Origin: Nematostella vectensis
Taxonomy: Eukaryota > Cnidaria > Anthozoa > Actiniaria > Edwardsiidae
Length of the DNA: 64,000 bases
Assembly: GCF_932526225.1 (NCBI RefSeq)
Contig: NC_064047.1
Location: 13,402,460 to 13,466,459, forward strand
Direction: 5' to 3'
The notes beneath the pieces are model-generated. The model saw only the letters and a program-made list of their open reading frames with translations, was not told where the DNA came from and made no database searches. Positions 21,520 to 35,245 of this stretch are shown one piece after another. A program made the translations under genes and the position numbers. Position 1 is the first letter of the stretch. Each line of letters starts with the position of its first letter.

Positions 21520-22466
21520 GTGACTAGGTTAACCATGTTTACCCATGTTTAAGGCACATTTTGCTGTGAACTTATCACATCTTATAAATGGAAGATGGAA
21601 GATGTATAGCTGATACTGATATTAATAACACAAATTTAATAGAACCTCAGGAAAACAATAGGCAAAACTTGTACACCAAACTATTTTTTTTTCTTTTCTA
21701 TAGCAATTTAAAGGTATAGCTTTAGAAATATGTTAAACTCTAATTAATGCTGTAATCAGCTCAGTAAGAAAACAGGAATGTCTTTAAAGTTAAAATTGAA
21801 TTTCTTTAGGAAAAAAATGAAAAAAGCTTTTAAGCTTTAATCATGCTCTACTCTGTCGATACAAATATTTCACTTAATGTTTAAATGCCAAAGTGTGTGC
21901 ATTTTGTCATGTTTTAAAGAATGCAATGCATTATGGGCTAAGGTCATGCTTTTGGACAGTGTTCTTTGTAAATATAGACCAGAAATAGTTCGAATAGCCC
22001 ACGTTCACAGCTAGGCCAATTCTACTGTTTTCTTTTGGATTTCGATTGTAAGGAATATCTCCATTCTGATGACATGCACTCTTTTTCTAGCACTTTATTA
22101 AACACATAAAAAAAAGTTGCAAAGGAATAAGCAGAAACATACCTTGATCAGGCTATTTTAGGAGCAATAATTGGGAACATGCATTTGTTGTTTCGTGATT
22201 GTGTACGAGGCCATGCGTTGTCTAGCTACATAGTATCTTATTTCAATATCTCAAGTTAATGCTTTTGGGCAAAACTATCTACTCTACACTGATTGTCTAT
22301 CTTTGTGTTTGTTTGGAGACCCAGCATTTCTGTGATGTCTTATTCATACTGGTTGAGACAAGTCTATGATAAAATCTAATCCAACTGAGAAATGTAGGTT
22401 ATAGGTTGTTTATTCGATTGTGTATGCTTTTATCATATTGCTGATTCTGCTTGTTATTGCTTACAG

Positions 22467-22509
22467 GGCAGCTAAAGAGAAGCTGAGAGCAAAGGCAGAT
22501 ACAAAGAAG
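22467..22509 (+). CDS. RPL24: eL24 (RPL24), short C-terminal exon
   Basis: After the acceptor TTATTGCTTACAG, the single G completes the AGG codon split at 21519, and AAKEKLRAKADTKK follows, the basic Ala/Lys tail that comes after QREQAIR in eL24. The donor AAG|GTAACT leaves at phase 0. The next intron is 11.4 kb, most of it satellite, which is extraordinary for a ribosomal protein gene. Confidence 0.85.
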
Positions 22510-22539
22510 GTAACTACAGGGGTCATTTGTGTCACATGT

Positions 22540-22660
22540 GCTATGTACCCCTTGTATACACCATGTGCCCACACCCTAATCTGTGTACCCTGTATACCCC
22601 ACCCAGTTATGCACCCTTCACGCCCACCCCACGATGTGTACCATCTATACACCTATTTCT
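22540..22660. repeat. Diverged units of the 53-bp satellite
   Basis: TGTACCCTGTATACCCCAC and related pieces (ACACCCTAATCTGTGTACC, GTATACACC) are degenerate versions of the 53-bp unit. They begin about 30 bp inside the intron and are separated from the main array by about 220 bp of unique sequence. They may be the old edge or the seed of the array. Confidence 0.7.
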
Positions 22661-22879
22661 AATGTGTTGTAACCTGCGGTGGTTCATGGGAAACGCATAG
22701 ATGACTGAATATTGTATCTGAAAGCCATGTGAGTTTTCATGAGAATGTAAACAAGAATTCTACAGCTTTTGAAACCTCAATTTTCATTTTATTTAGGTTT
22801 CTTTGCACATTTACTTGATACCCAGGAAGCACTGTGGGTTAGGATACACAGATTCTCCTAGTGCAACCTTATTTTAAAT

Positions 22880-25800
22880 AGGTGTACACCACCCAGCTTT
22901 ACACCCTTCATAAACCCGACAATATGTACCTTGTAGACATTCACAATTTTGCACCCTTTGCACACACCCAAATCTGTCTACTCTGTATACACCCCATAGC
23001 TTTGCACCCTTGGTACACACCCAAATCTGTGTACCCTGTATACACCCCATAGCTTTACACCATTGGTACACACCCAAATCTGTCTACCCTGTATACATCC
23101 CATAGCTTTGCACCCTTGGTACACACCCAAATCTGTCTACCCTGTATATACCCCATAGCTTTGCACCCTTGGTACACACCCATATCTGTGTACCCAGTAT
23201 ACACCCCATAGCTTTGCACCCTTGGTACACACCCAAATCTGTCTACACAGTATACACCCCATAGCTTTGCACCATTGGTACACACCCAAATCTGTCTACC
23301 CTGTATACACCCCATTGCTTTGCACCCTTGTTACACACCCAAATCTGTCTACCCTGTATACACCCCATAGCTTTGCACCCTTGGTACACACCCAAATCTG
23401 TCTACCCTGTATACACCCCATAGCTTTGCACCCTTGGTACACACCCAAATCTGTCTACCCTGTATACACCCCATAGCTTTGCACACTTGGTACACACCCA
23501 AATCTGTCTACCCTGTATACACCCCATAGCTTTGCACCCTTGGTACACACCCAAATCTGTGTACCCAGTATACACCCCTTAGCTTTGCACCCTCGGAACA
23601 CACCGAAATCTGTCTACCCTGTATACACCCCATAGCTTTGCACCCTCGGTACACACCCAAATCTGTCTACCCTGTATACACCCCATAGCTTTGCACCCTC
23701 TGTACACACCCAAATCTGTTTACCCTGTATACACCCCATAGCTTTGCACCCTTGGTACACACCCAAATCTGTCTTCCCTGTATACACCCCATAGCTTTGC
23801 ACCCTCGGTACACACCCAAATCTGTCTACCCTGTATACACCCCATAGCTTTGCACCCTCGGTACACACCCAAATCTGTCTTTCCTGTATACACTCCATAG
23901 CTTTGCACCCTTGGTACACACCCAAATCTGTCTACCCTGTATACACCCCATAGCTTTGCACCCTTGGTACACACCCAAATCTGTGTACCCTGTATACACA
24001 CCATAGCTTTGCACCCTTGGTACACACCCAAATCTGTCTACCCTGTATACACCCCATAGCTTTGCACCCTTGGTACACACCCAAATCTGTCTACCCTGTA
24101 TACACCCCATAGCTTTGCACCCTTGGTACACACCCAAATCTGTCTACTCTGTATACACCCTATAGCTTTACACCCTTGGTACACACCCAAATCTGTCTAC
24201 CCTGTATACACCCCATAGCTTTGCACCCTCGGTACACACCCAAATCTGTCTACCCTGTATACACCCCATAGCTTTGCACCCTTGGTACACACCCAAATCT
24301 GTCTACCCTGTATACACCACATAGCTTTGCACCCTTAGTACACACCCAAATCTGTCTACCCTGTATACACCCCATAGCTTTGCACCCTTGGTACACACCC
24401 AAATCTGTGTACCCAGTATACACCCCTTAGCTTTGCACCCTCGGAACACACCGAAATCTGTCTACCCTGTATACACCCCATAGCTTTGCACCCTCGGTAC
24501 ACACCCAAATCTGTCTACCCTGTATACACCCCATAGCTTTGCACCCTCTGTACACACCCAAATCTGTTTACCCTGTATACACCCCATAGCTTTGCACCCT
24601 TGGTACACACCCAAATCTGTCTTCCCTGTATACACCCCATAGCTTTGCACCCTCGGTACACACCCAAATCTGTCTACCCTGTATACACCCCATAGCTTTG
24701 CACCCTCGGTACACACTCAAATCTGTCTTTCCTGTATACACTCCATAGCTTTGCACCCTTGGTACACACCCAAATCTGTCTACCCTGTATACACCCCATA
24801 GCTTTGCACCCTTGGTACACACCCAAATCTGTGTACCCTGTATACACACCATAGCTTTGCACCCTTGGTACACACCCAAATCTGTCTACCCTGTATACAC
24901 CCCATAGCTTTGCACCCTTGGTACACACCCAAATTTGTCTACCCTGTATACACCCCATAGCTTTGCACCCTTGGTACACACCCAAATCTGTCTACTCTGT
25001 ATACACCCTATAGCTTTACACCCTTGGTACACACCCAAATCTGTCTACCCTGTATACACCCCATAGCTTTGCACCCTCGGTACACACCCAAATCTGTCTA
25101 CCCTGTATACACCCCATAGCTTTGCACCATTGGTACACACCCAAATCTGTCTACCCTGTATACACCCCATAGCTTTGCACCCTTGGTACACACCCAAATC
25201 TGTCTACTCTGTATACACCCCATAGCTTTGCACCCTTGGTACACACCCAATACTGTCTACCCTGTATACACCCCATAGCTTTGCACCCTTGGTACACACC
25301 CAAATCTGTCTACCCAGTATACACCCCATATCTTTGCACCCTTGGTACACACCCAAATCTGTCTTCCCTGTATACACCCCATAGCTTTGCACCCTTGGTA
25401 CACACCCAAATCTGTCTACCCTGTATACACCCCATAGCTTTGCACCCTTGGTACACACCCAAATCTGTGTACCCTGTATACACCCAATAGCTTTGCACCC
25501 TTGGTACACACCCAAATCTATCTACCCTGTATACACCCCACAGCTTTGCATCCTTGTTACACACCCAAATCTGTCTACCCTGTATACACCCCATAGCTTT
25601 GCACCCTTGGTACACACCCAAATCTATCTACCCTGTATACACCCCATAGCTTTGCATCCTTGGTACACACCCAAATCTGTCTACCCTGTATACACCCCAT
25701 AGCTTTGCACCCTTGGTACACACCCAAATCTGTCTACCCAGTATACACCCCTTAGCTTTGCACCCTCGGAACACACCGAAATCTGTCTACCCTGTATACA

Positions 25801-28800
25801 CCCCATAGCTTTGCACCCTCGGAACACACCGAAATCTGTCTACCCTGTATACACCCAATAGCTTTGCACCCTTGGTACACACCCAAATCCATCTACCCTG
25901 TATACACCCAATAGCTTTGCACCCTTGGTACACACCCAAATCCATCTACCCTGTATACACCCCATAGCTTTGCATCCTTGGTACACACTCAAATCTGTCT
26001 ACCCTGTATACACCCCATTGCTTTGCACCCTTGTTACACACCCAAATCTGTCTATCCTGTATACACCCCATAGCTTTGCACCCTTGGTACACATCCAAAT
26101 CTGTCTACCCTGTATACACCCCATAGCTTTGCACCCTTGGTACACACCCAAATCTGTCTACCCTGTATACACCCCATAGCTTTGCACCCTTGGTACACAC
26201 CCGAATCTGTGTACCCTGTATACACCCAATAGCTTTGCACCCTTGGTACACACCCAAATCTGTCTACCCTGTATACACCCCATAGCTTTGCACCCTTGGT
26301 ACACACCCAAATCTGTGTACCCAGTATACACCCCTTATCTTTGCACCCTCGGAACACACCAAAATCTGTCTACCCTGTATACACCCCATAGCTTTGCACC
26401 CTTGGTACACACCCAAATCTGTGTACCCTGTATACACCCAATAGCTTTGCACCCTTGGTACACACCCAAATCCATCTACCCTGTATACACCCCATAGCTT
26501 TGCATCCTTGGTACACACTCAAATCTGTCTACCCTGTATACACCCCATTGCTTTGCACCCTTGTTACACACCCAAATCTGTCTATCCTGTATACACCTCA
26601 TAGCTTTGCACCCTCGGTACACACCGAAATCTGTCTACCCTGTATACACCCCATAGCTTTGCACCCTTGGTACACACCCAAATCTGTCTACCCTGTATAC
26701 ACCCCATAGCTTTGCACCCTTGGTACACACCCAAATCTGTGTACCCAGTATACACCCCTTAGCTTTGCACCCTCGGAACACACCGAAATCTGTCTACCCT
26801 GTATACACCCCATAGCTTTGCACCCTCGGTACACACCCAAATCTGCCTACACTGTATACACCCCATAGCTTTGCACCCTCTGTACACACCCAAATCTGTT
26901 TACCCTGTATACACCCCATAGCTTTGCACCCTTGGTACACACCCAAATCTGTGTACCCTGTATACACCCCATAGCTTTACACCCTTGGTACACACCCAAA
27001 TCTGTCTACCCTATATACATCCCATAGCTTTGCACCCTTGGTACACACCCAAATCTGTCTACCCTGTATACACCCCATAGCTTTGCACCCTTGGTACACA
27101 CCCAAATCTGTGTACCCTGTATACACCCAATAGCTTTGCACCCTTGGTACACACCCAAATCTGTCTACCCTGTATACACCCCATAGCTTTGCACCCTTGG
27201 TACACACCCAAATCTGTGTACCCAGTATACACCCCTTAGCTTTGCACCCTCGGAACACACCAAAATCTGTCTACCCTGTATACACCCCATAGCTTTGCAC
27301 CCTTGGTACACACCCAAATCTGTGTACCCTGTATACACCCAATAGCTTTGCACCCTTGGTACACACCCAAATCCATCTACCCTGTATACACCCCATAGCT
27401 TTGCATCCTTGGTACACACTCAAATCTGTCTACCCTGTATACACCCCATTGCTTTGCACCCTTGTTACACACCCAAATCTGTCTATCCTGTATACACCTC
27501 ATAGCTTTCCACCCTTGGTACACACCGAAATCTGTCTACCCTGTATACACCCCATAGCTTTGCACCCTTGGTACACACCCAAATCTGTCTACCCTGTATA
27601 CACCCCATAGCTTTGCACCCTTGGTACACACCCAAATCTGTGTACCCAGTATACACCCCTTAGCTTTGCACCCTCGGAACACACCGAAATCTGTCTACCC
27701 TGTATACACCCCATAGCTTTGCACCCTCGGTACACACCCAAATCTGTCTACCCTGTATACACCCCATAGCTTTGCACCCTCTGTACACACCCAAATCTGT
27801 TTACCCTGTATACACCCCATAGCTTTGCACCCTTGGTACACACCCAAATCTGTCTACCCTGTATACACCCCATAGCTTTGCACCCTCGGTACACACCCAA
27901 ATCTGTCTACCCTGTATACACCCCATAGCTTTGCACCCTTGGTACACACCCAAATCTGTGTACCCTGTATACACCCAATAGCTTTGCACCCTTGGTACAC
28001 ACCCAAATCTATCTACCCTGTATACACCCCATAGCTTTGCATCCTTGGTACACACCCAAATCTGTCTACCCTGTATACACCCCATAGCTTTGCACCCTTG
28101 GTACACACCCAAATCTGTCTACCCTGTATACACCCCATAGCTTTGCACCCTTGGTACACACCCAAATCTGTGTACCCAGTATACACCCCTTAGCTTTGCA
28201 CCCTCGGAACACACCGAAATCTGTCTACCCTGTATACACCCCATAGCTTTGCACCCTTGGTACACACCCAAATCTGTGTACCCTGTATACACCCAATAGC
28301 TTTGCATTCTTGGTACACACCCAAATCCATCTACCCTGTATACACCCCATAGCTTTGCATCCTTGGTACACACTCAAATCTGTCTACCCTGTATACACCC
28401 CATTGCTTTGCACCCTTGTTACACACCCAAATCTGTCTATCCTGTATACACCCCATAGCTTTGCACCCTTGGTACACACCCAAATCTGTCTACCCTGTAT
28501 ACACCCCATAGCTTTGCACCCTTGGTACACACCCAAATCTGTCTACCCTGTATACACCCCATAGCTTTGCACCCTTCGTACACACCCAAATCTGTGTACC
28601 CAGTATACACCCCTTAGCTTTGCACCCTCGGAACACACCGAAATCTGTCTACCCTGTATACACCCCATAGCTTTGCACCCTCGGTACACACCCAAATCTG
28701 TCTACCCTGTATACACCCCATAGCTTTGCACCCTCTGTACACACCCAAATCTGTTTACCCTGTATACACCCCATAGCTTTGCACCCTTGGTACACACCCA

Positions 28801-31800
28801 AATCTGTCTACCCTGTATACACCCCATAGCTTTGCACCCTTGGTACACACCCAAATCTGTCTACCCTGTATACACCCCATAGCTTTGCACCCTCGGTACA
28901 CACCCAAATCTGTCTTTCCTGTATACACTCCATAGCTTTGCACCCTCGGTACACACCCAAATCTGTCTACTCTGTATACACCCTATAGCTTTACACCCTT
29001 GGTACACACCCAAATCTGTCTACCCTGTATACACCTCATAGCTTTGCACCATTGGTACACACCCAAATCTGTCTACCCTGTATACACCTCATAGTTTTGC
29101 ACCATTGGTACACACCCAAATCTGTCTATCATATATACACCCAATACATAGCTTTGCACCCTTGGTACACACCCAAATGTGTGTACCCTGTATACACCCC
29201 ATAGCTTTGCACCGTTGGTACACACCCAAATCTATCTACCCAGTATACACCCCATAGCTTTGCACCCTTGGTACACACCCAAATCTGTCTGCCCTGTATA
29301 CACCCCATAGCTTTGCACCCTTTGTACACACCCAAATCTGTCTACCCTGTATACACAATATAGCTTTGCACCCTTGGTACACACCTAAAGCTGTCTACCC
29401 TGTATACACCCAATAGCTTTGCACCATTTGTACACACCCAAATCTGTCCACCCTGTATACACCCCATAGATTTGCACCCTTGGTACACACCCAAATCTGT
29501 CTACCCTGTATACACCCCATTGCTTTACACCTTTTGCTTACACCCAAAGCTGTCTACCCTGTATACACCCCATTGCTTTACACCCTTTGCCCACACCCAA
29601 AGCTGTCTACCCTGTATACACCCCATAGCTTTGCACCCTTTGTACAAACCCAAATCTGTCTACCCTGTATACATACTATAGCTTTGCACCCTTGGTACAC
29701 ACCCAAATCTGTCTACACTGTATACACCCCATAGCTTTGCACCCTTGGTACACACCCAAATCTGTCTGCCCTGTATACACCCCATAGCTTTGCACCCTTG
29801 GTACACACCCAAATCTGTCTACCCTGTATACACAATATAGCTTTGCACCCTTGGTACACACCTAAAGCTGTCTACCCTGTATACACCCAATAGCTTTGCA
29901 CCATTTGTACACACCCAAATCTGTCTACCCTGTATACACCCCATAGCTTTGCACCCTTGGTACACACCCAAATCTGTCTACCCAGTATACACCCCATAGC
30001 TTTGCACCCTTGGTACACACCCAAATCTGTCTACTCTGTATACACCCCAAAGCTTTGCACCCTTGGTATACACCCAAATCTGTCTACCCTGTATACACCC
30101 CATAGCTTTGCACCCTTGGTACACACCCAAATCTGTCTACCCTGTATACACCCCATAGCTTTGCACCCTTGGTACACACCCAAAGCTGTCTACCCTGTAT
30201 ACACCCCATAGCTTTACACCCTTTGCCCACACCCAAAGCTGTCTACCCTGTATACACCCCATTGCTTTACACCTTTTGCCCACACCCAAAGCTGTCTACC
30301 CTGTATACACCCCATTGCTTTACACCCTTTGCCCACACCCAAAGCTGTCTACCCTGTATACACCCCATAGCTTTGCACCCTTTGTACAAACCCAAATCTG
30401 TCTACCCTGTATACATACTATAGCTTTGCACCCTTGGTACACACCCAAATCTGTCTACACTGTATACACCCAATAGCTTTGCACCATTGGTACATACCCA
30501 AATCTGTCTACCCTGTATACACCCCATAGCTTTGCACCCTTGGTACACACCCAAATCTGTCTACCCTGTATACACCCCATAGCTTTGCACCCTTGGTACA
30601 CACCCAAATCTGTCTACCCTGTATACACCCCATAGCTTTGCACCCTTGGTACACACCCAAATCTGTGTACCCAGTATACACCCCTTAGCTTTGCACCCTC
30701 GGAACACACCAAAATCTGTCTACCCTGTATACACCCCATAGCTTTGCACCCTTGGTACACACCCAAATCTGTGTACCCTGTATACACCCAATAGCTTTGC
30801 ACCCTTGGTACACACCCAAATCCATCTACCCTGTATACACCCCATAGCTTTGCATCCTTGGTACACACTCAAATCTGTCTACCCTGTATACACCCCATTG
30901 CTTTGCACCCTTGTTACACACCCAAATCTGTCTATCCTGTATACACCCCATAGCTTTGCACCCTTGGTACACACCCAAATCTGTCTACCCTGTATACACC
31001 TCATAGCTTTGCACCCTTGGTACACACCGAAATCTGTCTACCCAGTATACACCCCATAGCTTTGCACCCTTGGTACACACCCAAATCTGTCTACCCTGTA
31101 TACACCCCATAGCTTTGCACCCTTGGTACACACCCAAATCTGTGTACCCAGTATACACCCCTTAGCTTTGCACCCTCGGAAAACACCGAAATCTGTCTAC
31201 CCTGTATACACCCCATAGCTTTGCACCCTCGGTACACACCCAAATCTGTCTACCCTGTATACACCCCATAGCTTTGCACCCTCTGTACACACCCAAATCT
31301 GTTTACCCTGTATACACCCCATAGCTTTGCACCCTTGGTACACAACCAAATCTGTCTACGCTGTATACACCCCATAGCTTTGCACCCTCGGTACACACCC
31401 AAATCTGTCTACCCTGTATACACCCCATAGCTTTGCACCCTCGGTACACACCCAAATCTGTCTTTCCTGTATACACTCCATAGCTTTGCACCCTCGGTAC
31501 ACACCCAAATCTGTCTACCCTGTATACACCCCATAGCTTTGCACCCTTGGTACACACCCAAATCTGTGTACCCAGTATACACCCCTTAGCTTTGCACCCT
31601 CGGAACACACCGAAATCTGTCTACCCTGTATACACCCCATAGCTTTGCACCCTCGGTACACACCCAAATCTGTCTACCCTGTATATACCCCATAGCTTTG
31701 CACCCTCTGTACACACCCAAATCTGTTTACCCTGTATACACCCCATAGCTTTGCACCCTTGGTACACAACCAAATCTGTCTACGCTGTATACACCCCATA

Positions 31801-33390
31801 GCTTTGCACCCTCGGTACACACCCAAATCTGTCTACCCTGTATACACCCCATAGCTTTGCACCCTCGGTACACACCCAAATCTGTCTTTCCTGTATACAC
31901 TCCATAGCTTTGCTCCCTCGGTACACACCCAAATCTGTCTACCCTGTATACACCCCATAGCTTTGCACCCTTGGTACACACCCAAATCTGTGTACCCTGT
32001 ATACACCCCATAGCTTTGCACCCTTGGTACACACCCAAATCTGTCTACCCTGTATACACCCCATAGCTTTGCACCCTTGGTACACACCCAAATCTGTCTA
32101 CCCTGTATACACCCCATAGCTTTGCACCCTTGGTACACACCCAAATTTGTCTGCTCTGTATACACCCCATAGCTTTACACCCTTGGTACACACCCAAAGC
32201 TGTCTACCCTGTATACACCCCATAGCTTTACACCCTTTACCCACACCCAAAGCTGTCTACCCTGTATACACCCCATTGCTTTACACCCTTTGCCCACACC
32301 CAAAGCTGTCTACCCTGTATACACCCCATAGCTTTGCACCCTTTGTACAAACCCAAATCTGTCTACCCTGTATACACACTATAGCTTTGCACCCTTGGTA
32401 CACACCCAAATCTGCCTACACTGTATACACCCAATAGCTTTGCACCATTGGTACACACCCAAATCTGTCTACCCTGTATACACCCCATAGCTTTGCACCC
32501 TTGGTACACACCCAAATCTGTCTACTCTGTATACACCCCATAGCTTTGCACCCTTGGTACACACCCAAATTTGTCTGCTCTGTATACACCCCATAGCTTT
32601 ACACCCTTGGTACACACCCAAAGCTGTCTACCCTGTATACACCCCATAGCTTTACACCCTTTGCCCACACCCAAAGCTGTCTACCCTGTATACACCCCAT
32701 TGCTTTACACCCTTTGCCCACACCCAAAGCTGTCTACCCTGTATACACCCCATAGCTTTGCACCCTTTTTACAAACCCAAATCTGTCTATCCAGTATACA
32801 CCCCATAGCTTTGCACCCTCGGTACACACCCAAATCTGTCTACACTGTATACACCCTATAGCTTTGCTCCCTTGGTACACACCCGAATCTGTTTACCCAG
32901 TATATACCCCATAACTTTGCACCCTCGGTACACACCCAAATCTGTCTACACTGTATACACCCTATAGCTTTGCTCCCTTGGTACACACCCGAATCTGTTT
33001 ACCCAGTATATACCCCATAACTTTGCACCCTCGGTACACACCCAAATCTGTCTACTCTGTATACACCCCATAGCTTTGCACCCTTGGTACACACCCAAAT
33101 CTGTCTACCCTGTATACACCCCATAGCTTTGCACCCTTGGTACACACCCAAAGCTGTCTACCCAGTATACACCCCATAGCTTTGCACCCTTGGTACACAC
33201 CCAAATTTGTCTACCCTGTATACACCCCCATAGCTTTGCACCCTTGGTACACACCCAAAGCTGTCTACCCAGTATACACTCCATAGCTTTGCACCCTTGG
33301 TACACACCCAAAGCTGTCTACCCTGTATACACCCCATAGCTTTGCACTCTTGGTACACACCCAAATCTGTGTACCCCATATATACCCCTA
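22880..33390. repeat. 53-bp satellite, about 198 copies, with higher-order structure
   Basis: The unit includes CCCTGTATACACCCCATAGC, then TTTGCACCCTTGGTACACAC, then CCAAATCTGTCTA. Copies are mostly 90-98% alike by eye. Variant units recur at exact multiples of 53: 848 bp (16 units; for example 23614-24137 versus 24462-24985), 901 bp (17 units; 26264 versus 27165), 954 bp (18 units; 27165 versus 28119) and 424 bp (8 units; 31303 versus 31727, and 32147 versus 32571). A variant with AAAGCTGTC and TTTGCCCAC dominates patches at 29500-30400 and 32180-32760. The whole array lies in the last intron of the eL24 locus. ORFs in it are spurious. Confidence 0.97.
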
Positions 33391-33937
33391 CACTGCACAC
33401 CTGCTTTAGACCCGATCTTGTGCATATGTTTGTCAGTGTTGTGTTTCTGTGATAAATTATCATTGCCTACATTGTTTGAGTGTTACTTATTGATGAAGAC
33501 ATGATGTTCTGAGAAACAAACACAAACACAAGCACTATTTTCACCTGTGAAAAGATGATTCTACAATCTAGGTCAAACTAAGTGGAACCCCTCTCCCCTC
33601 TTAAATATTGGAGCATATGTACTTGATTATCTGACTGCAAGGGCATTTAAAGCTAAAGAAACACTTTTAACCAGTATTAGATGGGGGAGAAGGAGGAAAT
33701 GTGTTACTCAGCCAAGTCTTCCATTTTTTTTGGATTGCAGGATACGTTTTGATTGAGGATATTAATACGAGACACCTCCGTACGTACATTCTCTATTAGA
33801 AGTTCTACTAAAACTTTAGTATTCCGCTAAAAAGGGACAGATTTAGGTATTTATGCTTGCTTTTGGGGTCCTGTTGTATTTATAAACCTTTTGACTCGTT
33901 TGCAGCAATAACTACCCAACCCGCTGCCCAACGACAG

Positions 33938-33997
33938 AAGGCTCAGAAGAATGTCAAGCAGATGGCTGCCAAGCCTCGTATGGGAGGCAAGCGATAA
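33938..33997 (+). CDS. RPL24: eL24 (RPL24), terminal exon (frame uncertain)
   Basis: The sequence reads KAQKNVKQMAAKPRMGGKR then TAA at 33995-33997, matching the basic C-terminal tail of eL24 that ends in GGKR. eL24-like frame continues upstream to ITTQPAAQRQ at 33908. The best acceptor (CGTTTGCAG at 33905) would join the phase-0 donor at 22509 to CAA-TAA, an immediate stop, so that junction is out of frame by one base. The alternative acceptor at 33937 (CGACAG) restores the frame but drops ten residues. Either the second is used, or the locus carries a frame break. Confidence 0.65.
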   Translation, partial: KAQKNVKQMAAKPRMGGKR

Positions 33998-34024
33998 GCT
34001 TGGCACTGCTCTGTAAATTACCCT

Positions 34025-34030
34025 AATAAA
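34025..34030 (+). terminator. Polyadenylation signal AATAAA for the eL24 locus
   Basis: AATAAA begins 28 bases after the TAA stop codon, with a T-rich stretch 20-30 bases further on (TTTTGTTCATCTTTTG). A short 3' UTR is usual for ribosomal protein genes. Confidence 0.75.
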
Positions 34031-34521
34031 ACTCTGCTCAAAATTTTGTTCATCTTTTGATGATTCTTTGCTTATTCTGCGTTTTTTTTTCGCTCAATAT
34101 AGAACAAGAAGCTGTTAAAATGTTTACAATGTATAGAGCACCAATGTTCCAGCAGTTTTTATAAAGTCTCTTTAAGGTATTTGCCTAAGCTAGCATTCAC
34201 ATCCACACAGATTCAAATGTTTTTTGCCTAACTCTTATTTAAGAGTTCTATTTTGAAATTCCGGGGAAAAAAAAAAGAAAACAGACCAATATCTTCACGC
34301 TACAAAGACCGATTTCTCATAAAAATGCTCTTGGCAGGGAGAGAAGTTAGCACAGACTGAGAAAGGGGATTTATTTTAATATCTTTTAACATAGTTAATA
34401 TAAAGTTGTGGTAATTTCAACGAAGGATTCCAAATCTAAGATCTGGTGCATCAGAAAAATGCAAGAATAAAGAGTAATAACACGAACGGGAAGGGAAGAC
34501 CAAAAACTGATTTGAGGAACA

Positions 34522-34745
34522 CACGGCGTCGGAAGGGGTAGGGTGCGGGAGTGAAGAGCAAGGAGCGATAAGACGAACCTACGGCGTCGGAGGGGGTAGG
34601 GTGCGGGAGGGAAGAGCAAGGAGCGATAAGACGAACCCACGGCGTCTGAGGGGGTAGGGTGCGGGAGGGAAGAGCAAGGAGCGATAAGACGAACCCACGG
34701 CGTCGGAGGGGGTAGGGGGCGACAGGAGGATACCCTTGATATCCG
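34522..34745. repeat. 58-bp tandem repeat, about four copies
   Basis: CGGCGTC occurs at 34524, 34582, 34640 and 34698, an exact 58-bp spacing. The unit also includes GGTAGGGTGCGGGAGGGAAG and AGCAAGGAGCGATAAGACGA. It lies about 500 bp past the eL24 polyadenylation signal. Confidence 0.92.
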
Positions 34746-35245
34746 GGGAAGTTCTTGACACATGGAATTTGTCCTAAACCCAGGCTTGCACTGTATGCGT
34801 AGGAGGGGGGTTGGGGGTTGGGGGGGCAATATGTGTGAGGCTCTTTGTCAAAATCATCGATTGTACTAAAAGTCCTTTTTCTCTTTTTTTAAAAAAATTC
34901 CCTAATCTAAATCAGAATTACATCCACACGCATACCTGTTCACAGTATTTCATGGTTAATAAATCCATTACTGGACAACACTCACCTAAGACTGAATAAT
35001 GAGAAAGTTAAAATGTTTATACAGACCTTGGCGGCTGCTAAAAAGTTAACCCTCACCAACTAACCATAAATACGCGGCCTTATCAATCCATAATCGGGGG
35101 GTGGGGGGGGGGGGGGGGTGAATAGATTCGCGGATTGCCAGATTCGGCCCGAAATTGTCACGGACTGCGATAAGCTCTTAGTAAAAAAAAACTATGGCTA
35201 CGTACGATATACATCTGAAAAATCAGAAGTCAAGTCAGAACCATA

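Noticed and set aside
23055-33311. Many 60-110-codon ORFs with MGVYQGCKAMGCIQ- or MVHTQICLPCIHP-like repeats on both strands
   Set aside because: They are reading frames of the 53-bp satellite. The unit is not a multiple of three, frames close after about six units, and they exist on both strands equally.
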